Source of the DNA: Vulcanimicrobium alpinum
Lineage (GTDB): Bacteria > Vulcanimicrobiota > Vulcanimicrobiia > Vulcanimicrobiales > Vulcanimicrobiaceae
Assembly (NCBI RefSeq): GCF_027923555.1
Contig: NZ_AP025523.1
Coordinates: 3,290,484 to 3,354,483, forward strand
Length of the DNA stretch: 64,000 nucleotides
Reading direction: 5' to 3'
Position 1 is the stretch's first letter. Each line of letters starts with the position of its first letter. Positions 34,741 through 42,279 of this stretch are shown here, one piece after another. A model generated the notes under the pieces. The model saw only the letters and a program-made list of their open reading frames with translations, had not been told where the DNA came from and searched no databases. Position numbers and translations under genes: made by a program.

Positions 34741-34906
34741 CTGACGAACGCCTCTCGGGCAGCGAAGTACGGAGTCCTATCTTACCACGTCGAGGCCACG
34801 AGGGCCGCGGCCGGCCGCGAAAGGCGCAGAACGCCCCACGAGTGGCGGGCAATCGGCCGCGAACGGTCGCATAATCGCCGCGTTATCGATACGCAGCGGA
34901 TTTGTA

Positions 34907-34936
34907 TTGGACGCGCCACCCCTGCTCTGCCATACT
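34907..34936 (+). promoter_or_regulatory. Likely aldolase promoter, near-leaderless
   Basis: TTGGAC (34907-34912), an 18-bp spacer and CATACT (34931-34936) precede the aldolase ATG at 34945 by eight bases, so the transcript would have almost no 5' leader and no room for a ribosome site. The hexamers are only fair matches. Confidence 0.45.
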
Positions 34937-34944
34937 CTACTACC

Positions 34945-35979
34945 ATGCAGAGCGCCGGTTTGCCGGAGACGGCACGAGCACTGGTCCGCGCGGGGCGCGG
35001 GATCCTCGCGATCGACGAGTCCGTCGGCACGTGCAACGCACGCTTCGCGAAGCTGGAGATCGACGAGAGCGTCGAGGCGCGGCGCGCCTATCGCGAACTG
35101 CTGATCGCCGCGCCGGGGATCGAAGCGTCGGTCAGCGGGATGATTCTGTACGACGAGACGATCCGGCAGCACACCGCCGCGGGCGTTCCGTTCGTCGACG
35201 CGCTGCGCAGCCGCGGGATGCACGCGGGGATCAAGGTCGATACGGGGACGAAGCGTCTGCCGTTCACCGACGCCGAGACGATCACCGAGGGTCTCGACGG
35301 ATTGCGCGATCGGCTCGACGCGTATCGCGCGATGGGCGCGACCTTCGCGAAGTGGCGCGCGGTCTTCCGGATCACGGCCGGTACGCCGTCACCGCGCGCG
35401 ATCCGCACCAACGCGCACGCGCTCGCGCGCTACGCCGCGCTCTGCCAGGAATGTGGGATCGTTCCCATCGTTGAGCCCGAAGTGCTCGGCGAGGGCGACC
35501 ACGATCTCGCGACGTCGGAAGACGTCACCCGCCGCATCCTCGCGGCAGTGTTCGACGAACTCGCGCTGCAGGGCGTTGTGTTCGAGGCGATGATCCTCAA
35601 GCCGAACATGGTGCTTCCCGGGAGTTCCGCGCGACCGATCTCGCTGGACGAAATCGTCGCCGCCAATCTGCGCGTGCTGCGCGACACCGTCCCGGCCGCG
35701 GTGCCCGGGATCGCATTTCTTTCCGGGGGTCAAGACGATCGCGCGGCCACCGAACGCCTCAACGCCTTCAACGCGCTCGGCGGCGAGCCGCGTCCGTGGG
35801 TGCTGACGTTCTCGTTCGGCCGCGCGATCCAGCAGCCCGCGTTGGAACGCTGGCGCGGCCGCCCCGAGAATGTCGCGGCCGCGCAAGAGATCCTCGTGCG
35901 CCGGGCGCTCTGCAACGCACGCGCCGCCGAAGGCCGTTACGACGCGAGCTTCGAGCAGTCGCTGTCGGCGGTTTCCTGA
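34945..35979 (+). CDS. Class I fructose-bisphosphate aldolase
   Basis: A 344-residue Schiff-base aldolase of the animal/plant-like class I type. RAGRGILAIDESVGTCNARF carries the family's early Asp, and the active Lys is in FEAMILKPNMVLPGS. The C-terminal half has FLSGGQDDRAATERLNAFNA and PRPWVLTFSFGRAIQQPALE, with the phosphate-binding Gly-Gly/Gln segment. It cleaves or forms fructose 1,6-bisphosphate in glycolysis, gluconeogenesis and the Calvin cycle. It is divergent from transketolase-phosphoribulokinase, which suggests a common carbon-fixation or sugar-phosphate locus. Confidence 0.94.
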   Translation: MQSAGLPETARALVRAGRGILAIDESVGTCNARFAKLEIDESVEARRAYRELLIAAPGIEASVSGMILYDETIRQHTAAGVPFVDALRSRGMHAGIKVDTGTKRLPFTDAETITEGLDGLRDRLDAYRAMGATFAKWRAVFRITAGTPSPRAIRTNAHALARYAALCQECGIVPIVEPEVLGEGDHDLATSEDVTRRILAAVFDELALQGVVFEAMILKPNMVLPGSSARPISLDEIVAANLRVLRDTVPAAVPGIAFLSGGQDDRAATERLNAFNALGGEPRPWVLTFSFGRAIQQPALERWRGRPENVAAAQEILVRRALCNARAAEGRYDASFEQSLSAVS

Positions 35980-36011
35980 TGCGCGCGCCGTTCCTCGAAC
36001 GGAGCGGCGTT

Positions 36012-37421
36012 TCAGCGCGTCAGCGTCGAGAGTCTCAACACGGTGCGGGCGCGCGCGCCGAGGGTGTCCACGGCAAGAACCAGCACGATCGCCACCAGCA
36101 CGTAGGTGAGCAGCGGACGGTAGAACATCAGCTGCTGCGACTCGAAGATTGCTTGCCCCAAACCGCCGGCGCCGATCATGCCGAGCACCGTCGACGCGCG
36201 GACGTTCCACTCGAAACGGTACAGCGCGTGCGTCAGCATCGCCGGCAGCGCGCTGGGGATCAGCGCGACGCCGATCGCGCTTGCGGCGGTTGCACCGGTC
36301 GCCGCCAGCGCGATCGCCGGACCGCGCTCGGCGACCTCCAAACTTTCGGCGAGCAGCTTTCCGAGGACTCCGGCGGTGTGGATCGCGAGCGCGAAGATCC
36401 CCGCTTTCGGGCCTAAGCCGACGAAGGTCAATCCGATCAGGCCCAGCGCGATCGGCGGCGTCGCGCGCGCAACGGCGAGCGTGCCGCGGGCGGGGATCTC
36501 CGGGAGCCACGACCACGGGCGCCAGCCGGTCCCGCGCATCCAGCCGCGTGCGACCGGCGTCGCGCTCGCCAGCGCGAACGGCATCGCCAGGAGGACGCCG
36601 AGCGCGGTGCCGGCCAGCGCGACGCCGATGCTCACGAGCACGCCGTTCGCCGCCCGCACGAGCACTCCGCCCGAGAGATCCGGCGGCAGCGCACCGGCGG
36701 CGAACGCGGCGAGATGCGCGGGCGCGCCGGCGACCACGTTCCATTGGAACGCGTCGCCGTACATCAGCGAAACCGCCGCAACCGCGACGATTGCGGCGAA
36801 CGCGGGCACGATCGCTCGCGGCGAGACGCCGGCGCGCAGCCGCGTCGAGAGCGCATCGACGCCGACGACGAGTCCGACCAGCGCGAGCAAGAGCAGCGAA
36901 AACGTCCGGTAATCCGCTAAGTTGAGCGCCTGGATGAGATCGGAGCCGAGGCCGCCCGCGCCGACGACGCCGACGATCACCGCGGCGCGTACGATGCTCT
37001 CGAACGCGTAGGCGCCGAAGCCGACCAGACCCGGCCAAGCCGGAGGAACCAGCGCCACCAAATACGCCGCCGCCGACGTCGCGCCGGTCGCGCGCAGCGC
37101 TTCCGCCGGTTCCCGGCGCACCGAGTGCAGCAATTCGGCGGTCAGCTTCGCGACCACCGCCGCATAGTGCGCGCCGAGCGCGACGATCCCGGCGAGCGGT
37201 CCCAATCCCACCGCGACGACCGCCACGATCGCCAGCACGAGTTCCGGGATCGCGCGCACCACCGCGACGAACGCGGAAAGCCCGCGCGCAAGCCGGTCCT
37301 CGCGCGCGATCAAAATGCCGAGCGGCAAGCCCGCGAGCAACGCGACCAGAAACGAGACGCAGGTGATCCCGATCGTCTGCAGCACCGCATCGCGCACGTA
37401 CGCGAACGCGGCGGCGCTCAC
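36012..37421 (-). CDS. ABC permease with two fused PhnE-like domains
   Basis: A 469-residue inner-membrane permease containing two binding-protein-dependent transport domains in one chain. Each has the EAA-type loop: EALRATGATSAAAYLVALVP in the first (around residue 130) and AIALAATGATAASAIGVALI in the second (around 390). It matches the PhnE family. A fused permease makes a self-contained channel. It starts at a GTG overlapping the ATPase stop and is the last gene of the sulfite reductase operon; the cargo could therefore be a sulfur compound rather than a phosphonate. Confidence 0.86.
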   Translation of the reverse strand: MSAAAFAYVRDAVLQTIGITCVSFLVALLAGLPLGILIAREDRLARGLSAFVAVVRAIPELVLAIVAVVAVGLGPLAGIVALGAHYAAVVAKLTAELLHSVRREPAEALRATGATSAAAYLVALVPPAWPGLVGFGAYAFESIVRAAVIVGVVGAGGLGSDLIQALNLADYRTFSLLLLALVGLVVGVDALSTRLRAGVSPRAIVPAFAAIVAVAAVSLMYGDAFQWNVVAGAPAHLAAFAAGALPPDLSGGVLVRAANGVLVSIGVALAGTALGVLLAMPFALASATPVARGWMRGTGWRPWSWLPEIPARGTLAVARATPPIALGLIGLTFVGLGPKAGIFALAIHTAGVLGKLLAESLEVAERGPAIALAATGATAASAIGVALIPSALPAMLTHALYRFEWNVRASTVLGMIGAGGLGQAIFESQQLMFYRPLLTYVLVAIVLVLAVDTLGARARTVLRLSTLTR

Positions 37422-38119
37422 GCGGCCCCCGCCACCGCGTCGCGGACGATTCGCCCGGCTTCGAGCGTGATGACGCGGTCGAAGCTGCGTGCGAGTTCGG
37501 GCTGGTGCAGCGTGCACACCAGGGCGGCGCCGCGCTCGCGCGCGTCGGCCGTCAGCAGGTCGACGATCTCGCGCGCGAGCGACGGATCGAGCGATGCTGC
37601 CGGCTCGTCAGCAAGGACGAGTTCGGCGCGCGCCGCGATCGCGCGCGCGACGGCGATGCGCTGGCGCTGGCCTCCGGAGAGGTGATAAGCGCGTTCGCGC
37701 ACCCGGTCGCCGAGACCGACCCGTGCGAGCGCATCGTGCGCGAGCCGGCGCTCGAGCGCGCTCGGACGCAACACCGAACGTATCGCGCCGAGCGTCGTGC
37801 GCCGCCCGAACGTTCCGGCGAGCACGTTCGCCTCGACCGAGAGCTCGTCGATGAGCTCGTGCGCCTGAAACACGACGCCGATCCGCGCGCGCACCTGCCG
37901 CAGTGCCGCACCGTGCACGCCGCGCAGATCGACGCCCCCGACGCGAACCGTCCCTTCATCGGGATCGAAGGCGCCGTACGCGAGCCGGAAGAGCGTCGTC
38001 TTCCCCGCACCGCTCTGCCCGAGGAGCGCGACGCATTCGCCCGCGCGTACCGAGAATGTGCAGCCGTCGAGGACGACGCGCTCGCCGAACGCGTGGCGCA
38101 CGTTCTCGTAGGAGAGCAC
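37418..38119 (-). CDS. ABC transporter ATP-binding protein (PhnC-like)
   Basis: A 233-residue ATPase: Walker A GQSGAGKTTLFRLAYG, Q-loop VVFQAHELIDELS, signature LSGGQRQRIAVARAI, Walker B AELVLADEPAASLDP and the switch His in LHQPE. The order and the FQ.H.LI.E.S segment fit PhnC. It powers the fused permease encoded next. The GTG start at 38117-38119 shares a base with the TAG of the binding-protein gene (TAGTG), so translation is coupled. Confidence 0.9.
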   Translation of the reverse strand: MLSYENVRHAFGERVVLDGCTFSVRAGECVALLGQSGAGKTTLFRLAYGAFDPDEGTVRVGGVDLRGVHGAALRQVRARIGVVFQAHELIDELSVEANVLAGTFGRRTTLGAIRSVLRPSALERRLAHDALARVGLGDRVRERAYHLSGGQRQRIAVARAIAARAELVLADEPAASLDPSLAREIVDLLTADARERGAALVCTLHQPELARSFDRVITLEAGRIVRDAVAGAA

Positions 38120-38961
38120 TACAACAGGCCGAGGCGCTTCGCGACGACGCGGTCGGCGTCGTATTCCTTGTCGTTGGCGGCGACGAAGCCGGTCGCTCGC
38201 ACGACCGCGAGCACTTTGGGATCTTTCAGGTCGAGGAATGCGCGCGTCACCGCGTCGACGGTCGCCGCGTCGAGGTCTTTGCGCGCCGCCCACACGTAGT
38301 CGATGAACTCGTGGCTGGTGACGAACACGCGCGCCTTGGCGGGATCGATCGTCTTGTCGTCGACGAGCTTGCGGTAGACGGTCTCGTCGAGCGCTCCGGC
38401 GGCGACCTGCCCGGACGCCACGGCGATCGCGGTGTTGGTGTGGTTTCCGGAGAAGCGCGCGGTGAGATCTTTGTCGGGATCGATGCCGGCCGCGATCAGC
38501 TCCTGCGCGGGGATCAAGTGGCCCGAGGTCGAGTTGACGTCGCCGAACGCGAACGTCTTGCCCTTGAGATCCTTGAGCGTCGCGATCTTCGGATCGCCGG
38601 TGATGAACAGCGAGTGGAAGTGCCGGTCCTCGTTGCGCTGCACGAGCGGCTTGGCGCCGTAGCGCGCCTGCGCTTTGAGATAGGTGAGCGCGCCGAAGTT
38701 GGCGACGTCGAGCGAGCCGTTCCCGAGCGCTTCGACGGTCGCCGCGTAGTTCGTGGGGATGATCAGCTTGACGTTGCGTTTGAGCCGCTGCTGCAGGTAG
38801 TCGACCCACGGCTGTTTCGCCGCGATCGACTCCGGCGTCGTCGCGACTTCGGGGATGAATCCGATGCGCAGGTCTTCGGCCGCCATGGCGCGGCGCCCGA
38901 GCGCGACCGTGAGCGCTGCGGCGCCGCCGGCGGAGAGGAACGAACGGCGAGATGCGGTCAC
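38119..38961 (-). CDS. Periplasmic substrate-binding protein (PhnD/PtxB-like), Tat signal
   Basis: A 280-residue binding protein. The N-terminus SRRSFLSAGGAAALTVALG is a twin-arginine signal. The mature part follows the phosphate/phosphite/phosphonate-binding family: LRIGFIPEVATTPESIAAKQ, ANFGALTYLKAQARYGAKPL, GKTFAFGDVNSTSGHLIPAQ (the anion-contact loop) and SHEFIDYVWAARKDLDAATV. Members bind tetrahedral oxyanions. Because it is coupled by GTGA to sulfite reductase, the ligand may be a sulfonate, sulfite or sulfate-like anion; that is inference. The GTG start is at 38961. Confidence 0.88.
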   Translation of the reverse strand: MTASRRSFLSAGGAAALTVALGRRAMAAEDLRIGFIPEVATTPESIAAKQPWVDYLQQRLKRNVKLIIPTNYAATVEALGNGSLDVANFGALTYLKAQARYGAKPLVQRNEDRHFHSLFITGDPKIATLKDLKGKTFAFGDVNSTSGHLIPAQELIAAGIDPDKDLTARFSGNHTNTAIAVASGQVAAGALDETVYRKLVDDKTIDPAKARVFVTSHEFIDYVWAARKDLDAATVDAVTRAFLDLKDPKVLAVVRATGFVAANDKEYDADRVVAKRLGLL

Positions 38962-40619
38962 AAAACTACCTCAGCGAGAACGTCGCGCGCCGCCCAGTCC
39001 CCGAACGATTCGCCCACACGGCGATCGTTGCGGAACGCGACGAACAGGGGTGCCAGAAGCGGCGCGATCTCCCACGATCGCACTTTCTCTCGCCAGGGTT
39101 TCGCCAAGCGCGTCGAGGCCGGGCTCCCCCCGAGATAGAGCTGGTAGCGATCGGCGCTCTGGCCGACGATCCCGATCTCCGCCATGTACGGCCGGGTGCA
39201 GCCGTTGGGGCAGCCGGTCATGCGGATCGCGATCGTCTCGCCCGGAAGTCCCGCCGCCGCGAGTTCCGCTTCGATTGCGGCGAGGATCGCGGGGAGCGCC
39301 CGCTCCGACTCGGCCAGGGCGAGGCCGCAGGTCGGCAGCGCCGGGCATGCCAGCGCTCGGGTGCGCAGCGCCGGCACCGAGAGCGGCGGCTCGACGCCGT
39401 GCTCCTGCAGCAGCGCGTCGATCGTCTCGCGCTCGCCGGCCGGGACGTCGACGACGAGCACTTGCTGTCCGGGCGTCGCGACCAAATCGTAGCCGCGATC
39501 GGCGATCGCGCGCAGCGCCGACTTCAACCGGCGTTCACCCTCGTCTTTGATCCGTCCGCTCGCGACGTACAGGCCGAGAAACCAGCCGCCCTCGCCTTGC
39601 GCGTGCCAGCCGAACTTCGCCGGATCGTCCCACGCGGGGAGTTCGCGCCACGGCTGCAGCGCGAACCCCGCTTCGCGCTCGACCTCGGAGCGAAACCAGC
39701 CCAGCCCGCGATCGGCGATGAGATACTTGAGCCGTGCGTGCTTGCGATCGGTGCGGTCGCCGTAGTCGCGCTGCACGACGACGATCGCGCGCACCGCGTC
39801 GAGCAGACGCTCCGGCGCCACCAATCCGAGATGATCGGCGAGCCGCGGAAACGTCGTCGTCTTGCCGTGCGTCATCCCGAGGCCGCCGCCGGCGGCGAGG
39901 TTGTACGCGACGAGCGTACCGTCGTCGGCGAAGACCGGAACGACGCCGACGTCGTTGGTGTACAGGTCGACGCTGTTGTCGCCGGGGACGGTGACGGCGA
40001 TCTTGAACTTGCGCGGCAGGTACGTTGCGCCGTAGATCGGCTCGTCCTCGCCGCCCGCCTCGTGCACGGCTTGGCCGTCCTGCCAGATCTCGAGATATGC
40101 GCCGGTGCGCGGCGCGAACTCCGCAGAGATCGCCGCCGCCGCGTCGCGCGCGGCGGCGTAGGCGGGATGCGCGTACGGCCAGGCCGGCGCGACGACGTTG
40201 CGCACGACGTCGCCGCACGTCGCGAGCGTCGAGCCGAGGTTTGCGACGATGTCGGCGATGACCGGCTTGAGGTCGGGTTTGCGCACGCCGTGTAGCTGCA
40301 GACCTTGGCGAGTGGTCACGCGGATCGTCCCGTTGCCGTGCCGTTCGGCGAGGTCGTCGACCGCGCTCCACAGCGGTGCCGGCACGCGGCCGCCGGTCGC
40401 TTTCACGCGCACCATGAACGACCACGGTTTCTCAGCGCCCCCGTCGCGCGCGGCTTTGCGCTCGTCGCGATCCTCTTGCTGGTACGTGCCGTGAAACTTC
40501 AGCAGCGCGGCGGATTCGTCGCTGACGCGCGCGGAGGCGGGATCGTCGAGCTCCGGCGCGATGCTGCCGCGCAAGCCGCGGCTCTGCGCCTTGAGCGCTT
40601 CGACGTTGACCTTGCTCAC
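38958..40619 (-). CDS. sir: Assimilatory sulfite reductase (siroheme/4Fe-4S hemoprotein)
   Basis: A 553-residue one-chain sulfite/nitrite reductase that reduces sulfite to sulfide, probably with ferredoxin. The cluster and siroheme ligands are present as C-x5-C (Cys425 and Cys431 in ACPALPTCGLA) and C-x3-C (Cys470 and Cys474 in GCPNGCTRP). Other signatures are TIRVTTRQGLQLHGVRK and YNLAAGGGLGMTHGK. The sequence fits sulfite rather than nitrite reductase, and the cysteine leader peptide upstream agrees. It starts at GTG 40619, shortly after a hairpin terminator, and its stop overlaps the binding-protein start. The four genes form one operon. Confidence 0.9.
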   Translation of the reverse strand: MSKVNVEALKAQSRGLRGSIAPELDDPASARVSDESAALLKFHGTYQQEDRDERKAARDGGAEKPWSFMVRVKATGGRVPAPLWSAVDDLAERHGNGTIRVTTRQGLQLHGVRKPDLKPVIADIVANLGSTLATCGDVVRNVVAPAWPYAHPAYAAARDAAAAISAEFAPRTGAYLEIWQDGQAVHEAGGEDEPIYGATYLPRKFKIAVTVPGDNSVDLYTNDVGVVPVFADDGTLVAYNLAAGGGLGMTHGKTTTFPRLADHLGLVAPERLLDAVRAIVVVQRDYGDRTDRKHARLKYLIADRGLGWFRSEVEREAGFALQPWRELPAWDDPAKFGWHAQGEGGWFLGLYVASGRIKDEGERRLKSALRAIADRGYDLVATPGQQVLVVDVPAGERETIDALLQEHGVEPPLSVPALRTRALACPALPTCGLALAESERALPAILAAIEAELAAAGLPGETIAIRMTGCPNGCTRPYMAEIGIVGQSADRYQLYLGGSPASTRLAKPWREKVRSWEIAPLLAPLFVAFRNDRRVGESFGDWAARDVLAEVVL

Positions 40620-40636
40620 GAGAAGGGTGCTCCCGG

Positions 40637-40671
40637 AAAAAGAAAAGAGCCCCGCCGGTCGGCGGAGGCTC
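40637..40671 (-). terminator. Attenuator terminator upstream of sulfite reductase
   Basis: Read on the minus strand, GAGCC..GGCTC (40647-40671) folds into a ten-pair stem with one bulged base and a four-base loop, followed by TTTTCTTTTT (40646-40637). It lies between the leader peptide stop (40700) and the sulfite reductase start (40619), so it acts inside the operon leader, not at its end. An eight-base segment of the leader (CGGTCGGC, plus 40710-40717) is complementary to the terminator's inner arm and loop (plus 40656-40663), giving a possible antiterminator. Confidence 0.85.
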
Positions 40672-40699
40672 TCGGAGACTTGCGGACCGTGCCGTTATC

Positions 40700-40768
40700 T
40701 CACGATGAAGCCGACCGCCGAGCGACGCTCGCGGGACAGGCCATCAGGAGACAGCAGCAGAGAAGCAT
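40700..40768 (-). CDS. Polycysteine leader peptide
   Basis: A 22-codon frame starts at ATG 40768 and reads MLLCCCLLMACP before an Arg/Ser end, stopping at 40700. Three adjacent Cys codons (TGC TGC TGT) at positions 4-6 and a fourth at 11 are far beyond chance. It begins nine bases after a good -10 hexamer, so it is translated from a nearly leaderless transcript. A ribosome that stalls at the Cys codons when charged Cys-tRNA is scarce would change the folding of the terminator downstream. Polycysteine leaderless short frames are known in mycobacteria as cysteine-responsive attenuators. Confidence 0.82.
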   Translation of the reverse strand: MLLCCCLLMACPASVARRSASS

Positions 40769-40777
40769 GTGGGCCGG

Positions 40778-40807
40778 ACGATACCACGACCGCAGGCGAA
40801 GCGTCAA
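40778..40807 (-). promoter_or_regulatory. Promoter of the cysteine leader / sulfite reductase operon
   Basis: On the minus strand TTGACG (40807-40802), an 18-bp spacer and TATCGT (40783-40778) precede the leader ATG (40768) by nine bases. The -35 is just beyond the livF stop at 40820. Confidence 0.75.
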
Positions 40808-40819
40808 CCCGGCGGTGCG

Positions 40820-41530
40820 TCACACGCCGAGATAGCGATCGTGCAGTGCGGGGTCGTCGGCAAGCGCGAGCGTCGCGCCGGTCCATGCGACGCGACCTTT
40901 CTCGATCACGATGGCGCGCGGCGCGACGCCGGCGAGTGCGTGCAGATATTTGTCGACGACGAGCACCGCGAGCCCCCGCGCGCGCAAACCGCGCAGCGCC
41001 GCCCAAATCTCCTCGCGCACCACCGGCGCGAGCCCCTCGGTTGCCTCGTCGAGGACGAGCAGACGCGGACCGAGCAGCAGCGCGCGCGCGATCGCGAGCA
41101 TCTGCTGTTCGCCGCCCGAGAGCCGGCTGCCGAGCTGGCGCATGCGATCGCCGAGCCGCGGAAACAGCGTCGTCACGTCGGCCAGATTCCACGGATGCGC
41201 GAGGACGCCGTAGTTCGCGGCGGTCGCGAGCAGATTCTCGCGCACGGTGAGTTCCGCGAAGATCCGCCTGCCTTCAGGGACGAGCCCGACGCCGAGCCGC
41301 GCGATGCGGTGCGGCGCGGCGCGCGTGACGTCGCGCCCTGCGACGCGCACCGTGCCGCGCGTCGCGCGGCACAAGCCGAGGATCGTGCGGATCGTCGTCG
41401 TCTTGCCCATCCCGTTGCGGCCGACGAGCGCAACGCCTTCACCCTCGCCGACCTGCAGCGAGAGCCCTTCGATCACGCGCGTGCGGCCGTATCCCGCGTC
41501 GACCGCATCGACGTCGACGAACGCGCTCAC
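40820..41530 (-). CDS. livF: Branched-chain-type ABC transporter ATPase LivF
   Basis: A 236-residue ATPase with Walker A GRNGMGKTTTIRTILGL, signature LSGGEQQMLAIARALLL and Walker B PRLLVLDEATEGLAP; the phrase LVPEGRRIFAELTVRENLLA is typical of LivF. The switch His position is unusual: VVDKYLHALAGVAPRA has Lys-Tyr-Leu-His rather than EQN-type residues. It is the last gene of livKHMGF and starts at a GTG overlapping the livG stop. Being divergent from the aromatic-CoA operon, the system probably imports an aromatic acid rather than leucine. Confidence 0.92.
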   Translation of the reverse strand: MSAFVDVDAVDAGYGRTRVIEGLSLQVGEGEGVALVGRNGMGKTTTIRTILGLCRATRGTVRVAGRDVTRAAPHRIARLGVGLVPEGRRIFAELTVRENLLATAANYGVLAHPWNLADVTTLFPRLGDRMRQLGSRLSGGEQQMLAIARALLLGPRLLVLDEATEGLAPVVREEIWAALRGLRARGLAVLVVDKYLHALAGVAPRAIVIEKGRVAWTGATLALADDPALHDRYLGV

Positions 41531-42279
41531 GTGTCACCCAGATACGCGGCACGCACGCGCGGATCGGAACGGATCGCATCGAACGCGCCGCTTGCGATCA
41601 CGTGCCCGCCGACGAGGACGGTGACGACGTCGGCGAGCTGTGCGACGGCGTCCATGTCGTGCTCGACCAGCACGATCGGGATTCCAAGGTCCGCTTTCAC
41701 CTGCTGCAGCAGGGCGATCGTCGTGCGGCTCTCCGTACGTCCGAGCCCGGCGAGCGGTTCGTCCAGCAGCAGCAGCGACGGCGCGGTGACCAGCGCGAGC
41801 GCGATCTCGAGCTGCTTGCGTTCGCCGTGCGAGAGCGACGCGACGCGGCGCACGGCCGAGCCGTCGAAACCGGCGCCGGCGAGGGCGGTCTGCGCGGTTT
41901 CGCGCAGGCGCGCATCGCGGAAGGCTGCGAACGCGACCCCGCGGCGCAAGCCCGGGCGCGCGGCGGCGGCGAACATCGCATGCTCCTCGACGGTGAAGTC
42001 GTCGACGAGCTGCGGGACCTGAAACGTGCGCGCGATGCCGAGCCGGGCTCGAGCGTCGACGGTCGCCGACGTGACGTCGCGCCCGCGCAGCGCGATCGTA
42101 CCGGCGTCGGGGTGCACCTCGCCGGCGATCTGCGCGAGCAGGGTCGTCTTCCCGGCGCCGTTGGGACCGATCACCGCGTGCAGCACGCCGCCGTCGACGT
42201 GCAGGTCCACATCGTCGGTGACGACGAGCGCGCCGAATGCCTTGCGCAGGCCGTGGATCGCGAGCATCGGCTCAGCCAT
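41527..42279 (-). CDS. livG: Branched-chain-type ABC transporter ATPase LivG
   Basis: A 250-residue ATPase: Walker A IGPNGAGKTTLLAQIAG, ARTFQVPQLVDDFTVEEHAM as the Q-loop region, signature LSHGERKQLEIALAL, Walker B PSLLLLDEPLAGLGR and the switch VLVEHDMDAVAQLAD. This is the usual LivG pattern with the long insert. It overlaps livM at its start by eight bases and livF at its end (GTGA). It pairs with LivF to power the permease. Confidence 0.93.
   Translation of the reverse strand: MAEPMLAIHGLRKAFGALVVTDDVDLHVDGGVLHAVIGPNGAGKTTLLAQIAGEVHPDAGTIALRGRDVTSATVDARARLGIARTFQVPQLVDDFTVEEHAMFAAAARPGLRRGVAFAAFRDARLRETAQTALAGAGFDGSAVRRVASLSHGERKQLEIALALVTAPSLLLLDEPLAGLGRTESRTTIALLQQVKADLGIPIVLVEHDMDAVAQLADVVTVLVGGHVIASGAFDAIRSDPRVRAAYLGDT

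Noticed and set aside
32818-35979. 1053-residue plus-strand frame over transketolase
   Set aside because: Only the last 344 residues are the real aldolase; the rest is antisense to transketolase.
36012-38961. Phosphonate uptake as the function of the PhnCDE-like genes
   Set aside because: No C-P lyase or phosphonatase is near, and the operon is led by sulfite reductase under a cysteine leader; kept as alternative only.
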